A stretch of DNA of 64,000 nt from JBGTGG01 sp964398945 (GCA_964398945.1 CAYNOT010000009.1:62001-126000); one strand, 5' to 3'. Counted from the first letter of the stretch, positions 52,124 through 62,325 are shown. Translations and numbers: made by a program. The notes: generated from the letters alone by a model not told the origin.

Positions 52124-53737
52124 ATGCAGGAATTTGGCATCAAACCCGAAGGAAATTTTTTGGCAGGATTAGGAATTATTGAAGGCACCGCGCACTGGAA
52201 CCTTGCCCCTTCAACGCTCGAAAGAATAGCAATTGAAAAAGGCCAGGCCATCCGCTCCAGCTTGGGGGCAATCGCGATTGATACGGGTGAATTTACCGGT
52301 AGATCGCCTAAGGATAAATTCACGGTGAAAGATTCCCTTACGGAAAATTCTGTTTGGTGGAACAACTTTAATATCCCTTTTGATCCAACAGCTTTTGAAA
52401 AACTTTATCAAAGGGTAGTAGCGTATTTTAATTCAAAAGAAATTTTCGTGCGGGATGTGTATGCCTGTGCAGACGATCGCTACCGAATGAACATCCGCAT
52501 CATCAACGAACTTCCCGGATCGAATATGTTTGCGTACAACATGTTCCTGCGTCCTGCAGAAGAAGAATTAAAAACATTTACTCCTGAATGGCTGATCTTG
52601 AGTGCCCCGGGTTTTAAAGCTGATCCTGCTATTGATGGAACACGTCAGCATAATTTCTCGATTATTGATTTCACAAGGAAAATAATCCTTGTGGGCGGAA
52701 GCGGGTATACTGGCGAGATAAAGAAAGGTGTTTTCTCTGCATTGAATTTTATCCTTCCCCACCAAAAAAATGTGCTCTCCATGCATTGTTCCGCAAACAT
52801 GGGCGAAGCCGGGGATACTGCGATCTTCTTTGGATTGTCGGGCACTGGAAAAACTACACTTTCTGCGGATCCTGCGAGAAAACTTATTGGTGATGACGAA
52901 CATGGCTGGACCGAAGATAATGTGATCTTCAATTTTGAAGGGGGCTGTTATGCCAAAACCATTGACTTGAGTGCAGAAAAGGAACCTGATATTTTTAATG
53001 CCATCAAGCAAGGTGCTTTGCTGGAAAATGTTGGTTTCTTCAAGGGAACAAACGAAGTTGATTTCAAAAATGCCACGCGAACAGAAAATACCCGGGTCAG
53101 TTACCCAATCGATCATATTCGGAATATTACAAACCCATCGTTAGGAAAGAACCCAAAAAACATATTCTTCCTGACTTGCGATGCGTACGGTGTATTACCA
53201 CCCATTGCAAAGCTAACACCGGGCCAGGCAGCCTTCCATTTTATTTCCGGATACACTGCTAAAGTTGCTGGAACAGAAGCCGGGGTGACGGAACCAACAG
53301 CAACATTCTCTGCATGTTTTGGGGCACCGTTCATGCCGTTGCACCCAGCCCGTTATGCAGAAATGCTGAGCACTAAAATGCGGGAAGCCAACGTAAATGT
53401 TTGGTTGGTCAACACCGGTTGGTCAGGTGGGGGCTATGGTACCGGACATCGGATGAGTTTAAAGATTACGCGGGCGTTGATCACAGCTGCGTTGGACGGG
53501 AAGCTGGAAAACGTTGCGTTTGAAAACCACGATGTCTTCCGTATTGCAATGCCAAAAGAATGTGCAGGCGTTCCAACAGAAGTATTGAACCCAAGAAATA
53601 CATGGTCTGATAAGGACGCATACGACCATCAAGCAACACATCTGGCCAATCTGTTTTTAAAGAATTTCGAGAAATTTGCGGAGGGGGCATCGGAAGAAAT
53701 TTTAGAAGGAGCACCAAAAATTAAAGACCACGCCTAA
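52124..53737 (+). CDS. pckA: ATP-dependent phosphoenolpyruvate carboxykinase
   Basis: 537 residues. The P-loop GLSGTGKTTLS, the Mn-binding IGDDEHGW, and the opening DTGEFTGRSPKDKF are all present. It converts oxaloacetate plus ATP to PEP in gluconeogenesis. A TAATTTTG element at 52092-52099 sits 24 bases before the ATG. Terminator after it. Confidence 0.97.
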   Translation: MQEFGIKPEGNFLAGLGIIEGTAHWNLAPSTLERIAIEKGQAIRSSLGAIAIDTGEFTGRSPKDKFTVKDSLTENSVWWNNFNIPFDPTAFEKLYQRVVAYFNSKEIFVRDVYACADDRYRMNIRIINELPGSNMFAYNMFLRPAEEELKTFTPEWLILSAPGFKADPAIDGTRQHNFSIIDFTRKIILVGGSGYTGEIKKGVFSALNFILPHQKNVLSMHCSANMGEAGDTAIFFGLSGTGKTTLSADPARKLIGDDEHGWTEDNVIFNFEGGCYAKTIDLSAEKEPDIFNAIKQGALLENVGFFKGTNEVDFKNATRTENTRVSYPIDHIRNITNPSLGKNPKNIFFLTCDAYGVLPPIAKLTPGQAAFHFISGYTAKVAGTEAGVTEPTATFSACFGAPFMPLHPARYAEMLSTKMREANVNVWLVNTGWSGGGYGTGHRMSLKITRALITAALDGKLENVAFENHDVFRIAMPKECAGVPTEVLNPRNTWSDKDAYDHQATHLANLFLKNFEKFAEGASEEILEGAPKIKDHA

Positions 53738-53777
53738 CTATTAATCCTACAGTCGTTGTTGGCTTTGAGGTTTAATT

Positions 53778-53812
53778 AAAAAATCCCCATCGAACCGGTG
53801 GGGATTTTTTTT
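53778..53812. terminator. bidirectional terminator after pckA
   Basis: AAAAAATCCCCA (53778-53789), 9-base loop, TGGGGATTTTTT (53799-53810). Confidence 0.88.
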
Positions 53813-53919
53813 GCCGAAAAAAACATTCATCCTTGCATACAGATGACATGGGTTGTGTCGTTTATCATAAAATCGTAAATTGCCAAATTGGAATTTTGAA
53901 TGTAAACTAAATTGAACGA

Positions 53920-54393
53920 ATGATGAATATCCGATTTTTAATTTTAGCTATCCTTTTTGCATTTTTTGGAAATATAGCTGTAGCACAAGATGCTGAAGAG
54001 GCAATAACAGATGATGAACTGACGCGCTATGCAGAAGCTATGGATTCTGTTGAGAGAATGAAAGAAACATTGCTGGCCCAGATTACTGAAAAAGTTGAGG
54101 GTAGCGAGCTTATCGTGAACTCACGCTATAATGAATTGTCTAAAATCATCAATGATGAAGAGAAATTAAAAGCGACAAAGGCAACACCCGAAGAGGTTGC
54201 CTTTGTAAAAGAAATTATTGTGATGAAAGAGGAAGGGGCGAAATCGATCAAGGATACCTTTATGACCATGGCGAAGGAGTACATTACCCCCCCGACCTAC
54301 AACAAAATTTCCAAAGCATTGAAGTCCGATCCTGAAGTGAAAAAACGGTACCAGGTTATCTTTGATGAAATCAGCAAAGGCGAAGAAGGCTGA
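53920..54393 (+). CDS. secreted helical protein, DUF4168-like
   Basis: 157 residues with a signal peptide ending at IAVAQ|D (22). The pattern AITDDELTRYAEAMDSVERM is reminiscent of DUF4168; the rest is helical. No function known. Terminator follows 27 bases later. Confidence 0.65.
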   Translation: MMNIRFLILAILFAFFGNIAVAQDAEEAITDDELTRYAEAMDSVERMKETLLAQITEKVEGSELIVNSRYNELSKIINDEEKLKATKATPEEVAFVKEIIVMKEEGAKSIKDTFMTMAKEYITPPTYNKISKALKSDPEVKKRYQVIFDEISKGEEG

Positions 54394-54420
54394 TATAAAC
54401 TAAGGAAGAATAGATAGTTC

Positions 54421-54455
54421 AAAAAAGACTTTGCTTTTGCGAAGTCTTTTTTTTT
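54421..54455 (+). terminator. Rho-independent terminator
   Basis: AAAAAAGACTTTGC (54421-54434), TTTT loop, GCGAAGTCTTTTTT (54439-54452), with one G-T pair, then more T. Confidence 0.85.
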
Positions 54456-54654
54456 GCCCGATAAATCAACACGTTGTTTTGAGCCGTATGCATTCCGTAG
54501 TACAATCCATTCGCGCTGGTCGACCATCAACTGCCCTTCAAAATAAATATTGTAGTTTTGGGCACACATGGCTGCCGATTATTAATTGAACTAATCATTC
54601 TCATCTACCAAATTTATCTACTCCATTTCAACTTTCATCAATCAAATCCTAAAC

Positions 54655-55863
54655 ATGGAGAATTTAAAAAATGAATCGTTCGCTGGCCTGCCTCAACGAA
54701 TTGCTTCGATCGATATCCTTCGGGCTCTTACGATGGTATTGATGATTTTTGTAAATGATTTATGGTCCCTGAAGGATATACCCGCGTGGTTGGAACATGT
54801 TGAACGGGGTGTAGATGGAATCGGCCTGGCAGATGTTGTGTTCCCTGCCTTTCTTTTTATTGTTGGCCTTTCAATTCCGTATGCCAATGACAACAGGAGA
54901 AAGAAGGGTGACAACGATTGGCAACTGGTAAAGCATGTTTTGGTGAGAACAATTGCTTTGTTAGTGATGGGGGTGTTTCTTGTTAATGGGGAGACATACA
55001 ATGCGGGTGCAACAGGTATGATAAGGCCCTTATGGTATCCACTTTGCTGCATTTGTTTTATCCTGATTTGGAATACATATCCCAAAACCACAAATAAGAA
55101 TTTGATTTATGCAGCAAAGGCAATTGGCATACTGACATTGCTATTTTTAGCATTCAAATTTAGAGGAGGGGAAGACGGAAACATTCAGCGCTTTGCTCCC
55201 CAGTGGTGGGGAATCCTGGGGTTGATCGGGTGGGCTTATCTGGCCAGTAGCTTGATCACCATTTTTGCAAGGAATAATTTTTATGCAATTCTAGCGGGCT
55301 GGATTTTCTTCAGTGTTTTAAGCCTGATCTCGGCAGCAGGATTGGTTCCAGGAATTTTTTCTTTCATTCCAGGGGCAATTTTGGGCGGAACACTTACAGG
55401 GCTTACGATGGGTGGGGTTTTAACCTCAATGATTTTTCAGCATTATAGAAGCCGTAACGATGATAGCAGGTTAACGCTTGTACTTGTAGTTTTTTCAATA
55501 GCATTGATTGCCTTATCAATAATTGTCAGGCCCTATTGGGGGCTTGCAAAACTTGGTGACACTCCTGCATGGCTTTTCCTTTGCAGCGCTTTTACGATAC
55601 TCGCATTTGTTTTCATTTATTGGGTAGCCGATGTATGGGGGAAAGCAAATTGGTTTTCAATTCTAAAACCAGCCGGAACGGATACATTGCTTTGTTACCT
55701 TATACCTTATTTTGCCTATGCCACTACCGGGCTTTTAGGAATTCAGTTACCAGAAATCATTTTAACAGGAGGTGTTGGTTTATTGAAATCCTTTTTGTTC
55801 GCGATGCTATGTGTGTTCATCACCGGGTGGTTGATTCGGTTGGGTGTCCGGTTGAAATTATAG
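54655..55863 (+). CDS. DUF5009/HGSNAT-like membrane acyltransferase
   Basis: 402 residues with about 10-11 membrane segments. The opening RIASIDILRALTMVLMIFVNDLW and GLADVVFPAFLFIVGLSIP matches the DUF5009 and heparan-alpha-glucosaminide N-acetyltransferase-like families, which move an acyl group across the membrane to sugars. Donor and target are unknown. Confidence 0.85.
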   Translation: MENLKNESFAGLPQRIASIDILRALTMVLMIFVNDLWSLKDIPAWLEHVERGVDGIGLADVVFPAFLFIVGLSIPYANDNRRKKGDNDWQLVKHVLVRTIALLVMGVFLVNGETYNAGATGMIRPLWYPLCCICFILIWNTYPKTTNKNLIYAAKAIGILTLLFLAFKFRGGEDGNIQRFAPQWWGILGLIGWAYLASSLITIFARNNFYAILAGWIFFSVLSLISAAGLVPGIFSFIPGAILGGTLTGLTMGGVLTSMIFQHYRSRNDDSRLTLVLVVFSIALIALSIIVRPYWGLAKLGDTPAWLFLCSAFTILAFVFIYWVADVWGKANWFSILKPAGTDTLLCYLIPYFAYATTGLLGIQLPEIILTGGVGLLKSFLFAMLCVFITGWLIRLGVRLKL

Positions 55864-55987
55864 AAGAACCTGATTTTGATGATGAAAAACTGAAAGCTAC
55901 GAATTGAACGCATTATCCATTCCAATAATCCAATCGTAAACCTAACAATTCAAGATTTTAGGTACTTTTGTTACCAAATCCATTAAG

Positions 55988-56815
55988 ATGCCAGCTCAGG
56001 TGTTTTCAGTTTTAGTGATGTTTTTATTTGTGGGGTTGTCATATATATCATCTGGCCAATCAAATACATCACCTTTCGAACCATACGACTGTCGGTTTTA
56101 TATGGCCGAAGTAGCTGTGCCCGTTGAACCAATACCACAAGCGGTATTGGATGCAATCAAAATTCCGGATGAGATAATTCCAGATCAGACAAAGCCGGAA
56201 ATTGATCCAGCGGAGCAATGGAGAAATTGGAGTACTATAGCCAATTTTTCGTTCGGTATGGACCGTGGCAATATGCCGATGATCACCGATTTAAATTCTC
56301 TGCACCCATACTTTCGGGATAAGGTTTATCAACTGCTGCAGCTTTGCGAAAGCGAAGGCATTACTTTGGCGATTGTTGAGGCTTACAGAACACCCTCCAA
56401 GCAACACGAGTACCAAACCATGGGGAAAAAATACACACGTTCCGGTGCAGGAAAATCAAAACACCAATACGGCATGGCCATCGATGTTGTTCCGGTTGTG
56501 GATTCCGTTGCTCAATGGAACAATATTGCCTTGTGGAGGAAAGTTGGAGCAATGGGTGAGAAATTAGGACTTCGTTGGGGAGGCCGTTGGCGCCATCCTT
56601 TTGACCCCGGTCATTTTGAATGGACCGGTGGGCTTACTGCTGTTGAACTTGGTGCCGGGAAGTTGCCAATCATTCCAAATGAAAAGAACCGCTATCCATG
56701 TATTGAAGAAGACCTTGAATTACTTCGGATGTATTGGTCCCGCTGGACAACCGAGCAAAGCCTATCGGCACATTATAAAGATGTGAATGCTTCGGTACCG
56801 CCTTCCTCGCAATGA
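55988..56815 (+). CDS. M15-family D,D-carboxypeptidase-like peptidase
   Basis: 275 residues with a signal peptide (about 1-22). Zinc ligands of the M15/VanY fold are seen: the His and Asp of SKHQYGMAIDVV and the His of DPGHFEWTG. Such enzymes cut peptidoglycan stem peptides, or phage-type L-Ala-D-Glu bonds. A -7-like TACTTTTG (55963-55970) lies just upstream. Intact. Confidence 0.85.
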   Translation: MPAQVFSVLVMFLFVGLSYISSGQSNTSPFEPYDCRFYMAEVAVPVEPIPQAVLDAIKIPDEIIPDQTKPEIDPAEQWRNWSTIANFSFGMDRGNMPMITDLNSLHPYFRDKVYQLLQLCESEGITLAIVEAYRTPSKQHEYQTMGKKYTRSGAGKSKHQYGMAIDVVPVVDSVAQWNNIALWRKVGAMGEKLGLRWGGRWRHPFDPGHFEWTGGLTAVELGAGKLPIIPNEKNRYPCIEEDLELLRMYWSRWTTEQSLSAHYKDVNASVPPSSQ

Positions 56816-57338
56816 GGTTCTTCTGATTTTGTAAATGGCAATTCCCGTTGCGTGTGGATAACTTGGTTGAAAAGTTGTTGACTACTTTCCGTCACAAAAG
56901 TTGGTGCAAATATCAAATGATGGTACCTTCATATCATCAAGTCGCTCGCTGACGGAGTTGACCGGAAGTGACCAGAAAAACAAAATTTTATGTACCACGG
57001 TGCGTAAAAACAAAAAGTCTGGCGCTGAACGTTAGGTTTTTGTTTAGCCTTCGGGTTGAACTGAAGTCTGAAATAAGGAACCATAATCGAAAGGGAAATG
57101 GGAATCCTGTTTTAGTTTTGTCAACGGGAATTTGAGGTTAAAACTTTGCTACGGTAAGGCTTTGACGAAACGGGAAACGATCATTCATTTGATTTGTTTC
57201 CCGTTTTTATTTTAGGTCAGTCGATGCTCAAACGATACTTTACACCAAACCCAACGGTAACTGGTTAAATCACTATGAAGGTACAAATAATCTATACCCG
57301 AAAATAATACCCTGCATATTTGCCGTCCACCAAATTTT
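56816..57338. other. 523-base non-coding stretch
   Basis: No convincing coding frame. It contains one perfect DnaA box TGTGGATAA (56853-56861), an AAACAAAAA (57008-57016)/TTTTTGTTT (57037-57045) hairpin, and a terminator-like stem (57168-57206). A structured RNA of about 300 bases ending there is possible; I could not match it to tmRNA, RNase P, 6S or SRP RNA. Confidence 0.5.
57168..57212 (+). terminator. terminator-like hairpin in the non-coding stretch
   Basis: AAACGGGAAAC (57168-57178), 17-base loop, GTTTCCCGTTT (57196-57206), followed by a T-rich run. No coding gene ends within 350 bases upstream on the plus strand. Confidence 0.6.
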
Positions 57339-60221
57339 CTAAATAGAAAACTCAATGGTATCGCCTACCCCGAAATGCTTATCGTCTTGATCTGAATCAT
57401 CATCTTTTACCTTTTCTTTTTGCTGGTTTTCCCTTTTTGGGTTTTGCGGCTCCCCGAAGAGGCTTGCTTGTTCGGCTTTGGCTTTCTTTTTTTGGGGCTC
57501 GCTTTTTTGCTGGTGGCTTGGCGCCTGGTTTTTTGGGGCTTCCGCGAAGAGGCTTGCTTGTTCCCCCGGATCGAGCGGGGTTTCGTGCTCTTTTTTTTTT
57601 AGTGATGCGGAATCATCACTGGTTTTACTCTTCACACCAACCTCTTCGATCAATTCATTTTCTTCATCACCTTCTTCCAGTCCGGTGTCTTCCTGGTCTT
57701 CGACCAGTTCAACTTTCGCTACTTTGTGTTGCGACAACCGATTGCCAAGTGCTTTCCAACCTTTTACATCAATCAGGTCTTCAAGACTTACGGTCTCCGT
57801 TACTTTCTCCTTACTTTTTCCGCGAACCGTACTTATTGTTGCTTCCGCCACCTCAGAAGTGGTAACAACCACTAACCGGGAACCAATGCTTTCGGTTATA
57901 AAGTTGAAATCCTTATCCAAAGAAGCCGTTTCGATTTGAAAACGCTTCACCATATATTGCTTACTCTCGCCATCCACATAGATAGCGGAGATCACCTTAT
58001 CGGGATCGAATTTTTCAACGCGCAATGTTTTCTCGGGATCATATCGATTCGTCAGTTCTGAAGTGCTGATCCGGTAAGAACCATTGCGCATAAATGCAAT
58101 GATCTGATCATCACCATCAAATTTCCCCAAATGCCTGCCACGCCTGTCCTTGTTCAACCTTCCCGTAGTTTCATCATACCATAAATCAAGCATGCTAAGT
58201 GTGGATGAACCTGCCTGCAAGAAATCAACCCTGCGAATTGGATATTTCGTCAACGTGTTTCCCTTTGCCCCCCTTCCTTTTACTTCCAGTTCGGAAAAAT
58301 CGTACTCAAAAATCTTTTTACGCGCTGTGCTGGACTGGGAGAGTTTCACTTCCACTACTTCGGCTTCACCATTTGGGTTGCCACTTACGTAATGGATTTT
58401 TGAATTCGGGTTTCCTTGCGTTAAATCATATGCTTTATCACGGATCATGCCCGGAACGGTGAACCGTTTCACAAAACCCTTTCCTGACTTTCCATCGGAG
58501 TAAATAAGATTGTACACCATTCGTGTATCCCCCTTCTTCCATACACCAATGAAAAGAATGTCTTTTCCCATAAAGACTTTGTCCTGGATTCGGGATACCA
58601 ACAACTTTCCATCTTTCCGTATGGCGATGATGTCATCAAGGTCAGAACACTCACAAATAAATTCTTCACGTTTCAATCCATACCCGGCAAAACCATCGGC
58701 CCGGTTTACATACAGCTTTTGATTGTTGGCGATTACTTCAACAGCCGTTACATCTTCGAAGCTCTTGATCTCTGTTTTCCGCTCCCGGCCTTTTCCGTAT
58801 TTCTCCAACAGCCGTGCGTAGTAGTTGATGGCATAATCGGTGAGGTGCTTCAGGTGATGGTTGGTTTCCTTGAGTTCATTTTCAAGGTCTTTGAGCAATT
58901 CATCGGCCTTGAACGAGTCGAATTTCGAAATGCGTTTAATTTTGATTTCCGTGAGGCGAATGATATCGTCACGCGTTATTTCACGGTAGAATTTCTTTTT
59001 GTGGGGCTTTAACCCTTTATCAATAGTCGTAATTACTTCTTCCCAACTCTCGCACTCTTCAATATCGCGATAGATCCTGTTTTCAATAAAAATCTTTTCC
59101 AACGAGGAGAAAAGTATCTTCTCCATGAGTTCATTTCTACGAATCTCAAGTTCACGTTTAAGGAGCGTGACGGTAGAGGCAGTATTGTGTTTTAGGATTT
59201 CATTGACCGGAAGGAAGACCGGTTTGTTATCGATAATCACACAGGCATTGGGGGAAATTGATAGCTGGCAATCCGTAAATGCGTACAATGCATCCATTGT
59301 GATTTCGGGCGACTGCCCGGGTTGAAGATGGATCAATATCTCCACCTCCTTGGCGGTATTATCCACTACCTGCTTCACTTTTATCTTGCCTTTTTCGCTC
59401 GCTTTCACAATCGATTCGATCAAAGAAGTAGTTGTAGTAGCGAACGGTATCTCTTTGATAACCAGTGTCTTTTTATCAACTATTTCGATGCGCGCCCGCA
59501 CCTTTATTTTTCCGCCACGCAAGCCTTGGTTGTATTCACCAAAATCGGCCAAACCACCGGTCGGAAAATCAGGATAGATCTTGGGGTTCTTGCCTTTCAA
59601 TACATCGATGGAGGCTTTGATCAATTCACAGAAGTTATGCGGAAGTATTTTGGTCGACAAGCCAACCGCAATACCTTCTACCCCGTGCGCGAGTAATAAC
59701 GGAAACTTTACCGGAAGCGTAACGGGCTCTCTCTTTCTTCCATCATAAGAAAGTTGCCATTCAGTTGTTTGTGGATTGAATACTACATCCAACCCGAACT
59801 TAGAAAGACGCGCTTCGATGTACCGCGGTGCTGCAGCGCCATCTCCCGTACGAACATCGCCCCAGTTACCCTGGGTGTCGATGAGCAAATCCTTCTGTCC
59901 GAGGTTCACCATCGCATCCCCGATAGCAGCATCGCCATGTGGGTGGTATTGCATCGTATTACCGATCACATTGGCCACTTTATTAAAGCGACCGTCATCC
60001 ATTTCCTTTAAGGAATGAAGTATCCTCCGATGGACCGGTTTTAATCCATCTTCAATACGCGGAACAGCGCGCTCAAGGATTACATACGAAGCATACTCAA
60101 GGAACCAATCCTTGTACATTCCTACAACAGAAACCCCATCGCTTATCATGTGGTCTTCTGCTTCCACCGGTGGTTTTGTTGCCTTCGAATTCTTCGATGC
60201 TTTTGGCGTCTTCTTACTCAT
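57339..60221 (-). CDS. parC: DNA topoisomerase IV subunit A (ParC-type)
   Basis: 960 residues. Catalytic Tyr134 (APRYIEARL) cuts DNA, and HPHGDAAIGDAM and QGNWGDVRTGDGAA are type IIA signatures. The C-terminal pinwheel covers about 510-830. A disordered, charged tail (about 840-960) carries two QASLF motifs at 888-892 and 918-922. It pairs with ParE (60264-62159), 42 bases upstream. It decatenates chromosomes. GyrA is the alternative, but the missing GyrA box and ParE neighbour favour ParC. Confidence 0.93.
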   Translation of the reverse strand: MSKKTPKASKNSKATKPPVEAEDHMISDGVSVVGMYKDWFLEYASYVILERAVPRIEDGLKPVHRRILHSLKEMDDGRFNKVANVIGNTMQYHPHGDAAIGDAMVNLGQKDLLIDTQGNWGDVRTGDGAAAPRYIEARLSKFGLDVVFNPQTTEWQLSYDGRKREPVTLPVKFPLLLAHGVEGIAVGLSTKILPHNFCELIKASIDVLKGKNPKIYPDFPTGGLADFGEYNQGLRGGKIKVRARIEIVDKKTLVIKEIPFATTTTSLIESIVKASEKGKIKVKQVVDNTAKEVEILIHLQPGQSPEITMDALYAFTDCQLSISPNACVIIDNKPVFLPVNEILKHNTASTVTLLKRELEIRRNELMEKILFSSLEKIFIENRIYRDIEECESWEEVITTIDKGLKPHKKKFYREITRDDIIRLTEIKIKRISKFDSFKADELLKDLENELKETNHHLKHLTDYAINYYARLLEKYGKGRERKTEIKSFEDVTAVEVIANNQKLYVNRADGFAGYGLKREEFICECSDLDDIIAIRKDGKLLVSRIQDKVFMGKDILFIGVWKKGDTRMVYNLIYSDGKSGKGFVKRFTVPGMIRDKAYDLTQGNPNSKIHYVSGNPNGEAEVVEVKLSQSSTARKKIFEYDFSELEVKGRGAKGNTLTKYPIRRVDFLQAGSSTLSMLDLWYDETTGRLNKDRRGRHLGKFDGDDQIIAFMRNGSYRISTSELTNRYDPEKTLRVEKFDPDKVISAIYVDGESKQYMVKRFQIETASLDKDFNFITESIGSRLVVVTTSEVAEATISTVRGKSKEKVTETVSLEDLIDVKGWKALGNRLSQHKVAKVELVEDQEDTGLEEGDEENELIEEVGVKSKTSDDSASLKKKEHETPLDPGEQASLFAEAPKNQAPSHQQKSEPQKKKAKAEQASLFGEPQNPKRENQQKEKVKDDDSDQDDKHFGVGDTIEFSI

Positions 60222-60263
60222 TATGATATAATAGTTCTATTTCCCTGGGAAAAATGGAGTTTA

Positions 60264-62159
60264 CTAATCGGCAACAACCAGTTCGTTGCCTTCCACTTTG
60301 TCCAATTCAATTCGTAGGTTTTCAATAATAAATTCCTGGCGATCGGGTGTGTTTTTGCCCATGTAGAATTCCAGTAATTTTTGGATTTGACCTTCTTTGG
60401 AGGCAATTACCGGCTCAAGCCTGATGTCTTCCCCGATAAACCCCCCAAATTCATCCGGGCTGATCTCACCAAGCCCCTTGAAACGGGTGATCTCAGGTTT
60501 ACTGCCAAGCTTTGCAATTGCGGCCTGGCGTTCCTCATCGCTATAGCAGTAAATGGTTTCTTTCTTATTCCGTACCCGAAACAACGGTGTTTCCAGAATA
60601 AAGACATGGCCAGCCTTCACCAACTCCGGAAAAAACTGCAAAAAGAAAGTCAGCAACAATAACCGGATGTGCATTCCATCCACGTCTGCATCGGTGGCGA
60701 TGATCACTTTATTGTAGCGCAATCCGTCAAGGCCATCTTCAATGTTAAGCGCATGTTGGAGTAGGTTAAACTCCTCATTCTCATATACTACCTTCTTGGT
60801 AAGGGAAAAACAGTTTAAGGGTTTTCCGCGCAAACTAAAAACCGCCTGGGTTTGTACATCCCGGGATTTCGTGATCGATCCACTTGCGGAATCACCTTCC
60901 GTAATAAAGATCATGGTGTCTTCACTCCTTTCGCCTTTCTCACCGAGATGAAACCTGCAATCGCGCAATTTCTTGTTGTGCAAGTTTGCTTTCTTCGCAC
61001 GGTCATTGGCCAGTTTCTTGATACCGGCAATCTCTTTTCGTTCGCGTTCCGATTGTAATATCCGTTTCAGGATTGCATCCGCAACAACTGGATTGCTGTG
61101 CAAATGAATCGACAACTCCCGTGTGATAAAATCATTGACAAAAGACCGCACCGTTTGACTTTTCTCTTCGGGCGACATATTCACAGAGCCTAACTTCGTT
61201 TTGGTTTGTGATTCAAATACAGGCTCCTGAACACGGATGGCGATTGCCGCCACCACACTTGCCCGAATATCGGATGCATCAAAATCCTTTTTATAGAAAT
61301 CGCGCATGGTCTTTACTACCGATTCGCGAAAAGCCGCGAGGTGTGTTCCGCCTTGCGTTGTGTTCTGGCCATTCACAAATGAGTAGTACTCCTCCCCATA
61401 TTGGTTTCCGTGGGTCATGGAAATTTCAATGTCCTCCCCTTTCAGGTGGATAATCGGGTAGCGTATATTTTCCGGATCTGTTTTTTGTTTTAGAAGATCA
61501 AGGAGGCCGTCCTTTGAGAAGAATTTTTTGCCGTTAAAGTTAATGGTGAGCCCTGCATTCAAGTAGGCGTAATTCCACATCAAATCTTCCAGGTAATCCG
61601 GAATAAAGTGGTAGTGTTTGAAAACCGTATCATCCGGCTCAAAGGTGATACTGGTTCCATTTCGCTCATTTGATTTCGCCAGTTTCGCATCCACGGTGAT
61701 CACGCCTCGTTTGAACTCTGCAACCTTGGTTTGCCCGTCACGGATGGATTGCACTTTAAAGTGGTTCGATAGTGCGTTCACTGCTTTTGTTCCGACACCA
61801 TTCAATCCCACCGACTTTTGGAAAGCACCTGAGTCGTATTTACCTCCGGTATTGATTTTGGAAACGCAATCAATCACCTTGCCCAACGGAATCCCCCGCC
61901 CATAATCACGAACTACCACACGCTGATCGGTGATGGTCACTTCAATTGTTTTTCCATGCCCCATCATGTGCTCATCGATGGAGTTGTCCATTACTTCTTT
62001 TACAAGCACATAAATCCCATCATCCTTCGCGGAGCCGTCACCCAACTTTCCAATGTACATACCGGGGCGAAGCCGGATGTGCTCCCGCCAATCAAGTGAT
62101 TTGATGCTCGCGTCATTGTACTCGAAAATTGATTCGGATTTGCTGGTCTTTGCAGCCAT
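60264..62159 (-). CDS. parE: DNA topoisomerase IV subunit B (ParE-type)
   Basis: 631 residues. A GHKL ATPase domain (EVMDNSIDEHMMG; DYGRGIPLGK; GLNGVGTKAVNALS) is followed by a transducer and a TOPRIM domain (FITEGDSASGSITKSRD; DADVDGMHIRLLLLTF). It hydrolyses ATP to power strand passage by ParC. In the same operon, 42 bases before parC. The length and order fit ParE. Confidence 0.93.
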   Translation of the reverse strand: MAAKTSKSESIFEYNDASIKSLDWREHIRLRPGMYIGKLGDGSAKDDGIYVLVKEVMDNSIDEHMMGHGKTIEVTITDQRVVVRDYGRGIPLGKVIDCVSKINTGGKYDSGAFQKSVGLNGVGTKAVNALSNHFKVQSIRDGQTKVAEFKRGVITVDAKLAKSNERNGTSITFEPDDTVFKHYHFIPDYLEDLMWNYAYLNAGLTINFNGKKFFSKDGLLDLLKQKTDPENIRYPIIHLKGEDIEISMTHGNQYGEEYYSFVNGQNTTQGGTHLAAFRESVVKTMRDFYKKDFDASDIRASVVAAIAIRVQEPVFESQTKTKLGSVNMSPEEKSQTVRSFVNDFITRELSIHLHSNPVVADAILKRILQSERERKEIAGIKKLANDRAKKANLHNKKLRDCRFHLGEKGERSEDTMIFITEGDSASGSITKSRDVQTQAVFSLRGKPLNCFSLTKKVVYENEEFNLLQHALNIEDGLDGLRYNKVIIATDADVDGMHIRLLLLTFFLQFFPELVKAGHVFILETPLFRVRNKKETIYCYSDEERQAAIAKLGSKPEITRFKGLGEISPDEFGGFIGEDIRLEPVIASKEGQIQKLLEFYMGKNTPDRQEFIIENLRIELDKVEGNELVVAD

Positions 62160-62325
62160 AGGTCAATACTAGTTTAAAAAATGAGAATCGATTTAAATAA
62201 AGTGAATTTCAAGATCACTTCAAGCATTCAGGAAATTGTTGCATTACAAAATTTTATAAAGTCACGAAGGTTAACACATTGGTTTACAAAGCATCAATCA
62301 GAACTGATGAAACTTAAAATTGAAA

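Noticed and set aside
56853..56861. Chromosome origin at the DnaA box
   Set aside because: A single box with no box cluster, AT-rich unwinding region or dnaA/dnaN neighbour is not enough.
57017..57046. An integron attC-like stretch (TGAAC GTTAGG)
   Set aside because: Only one core half is recognisable; the paired R/L boxes and an integrase are missing.
57437..57939. Plus-strand ORFs rich in Phe, Leu and Gly
   Set aside because: They are antisense to the Gln/Lys/Ala-rich tail of parC and reflect its complement.
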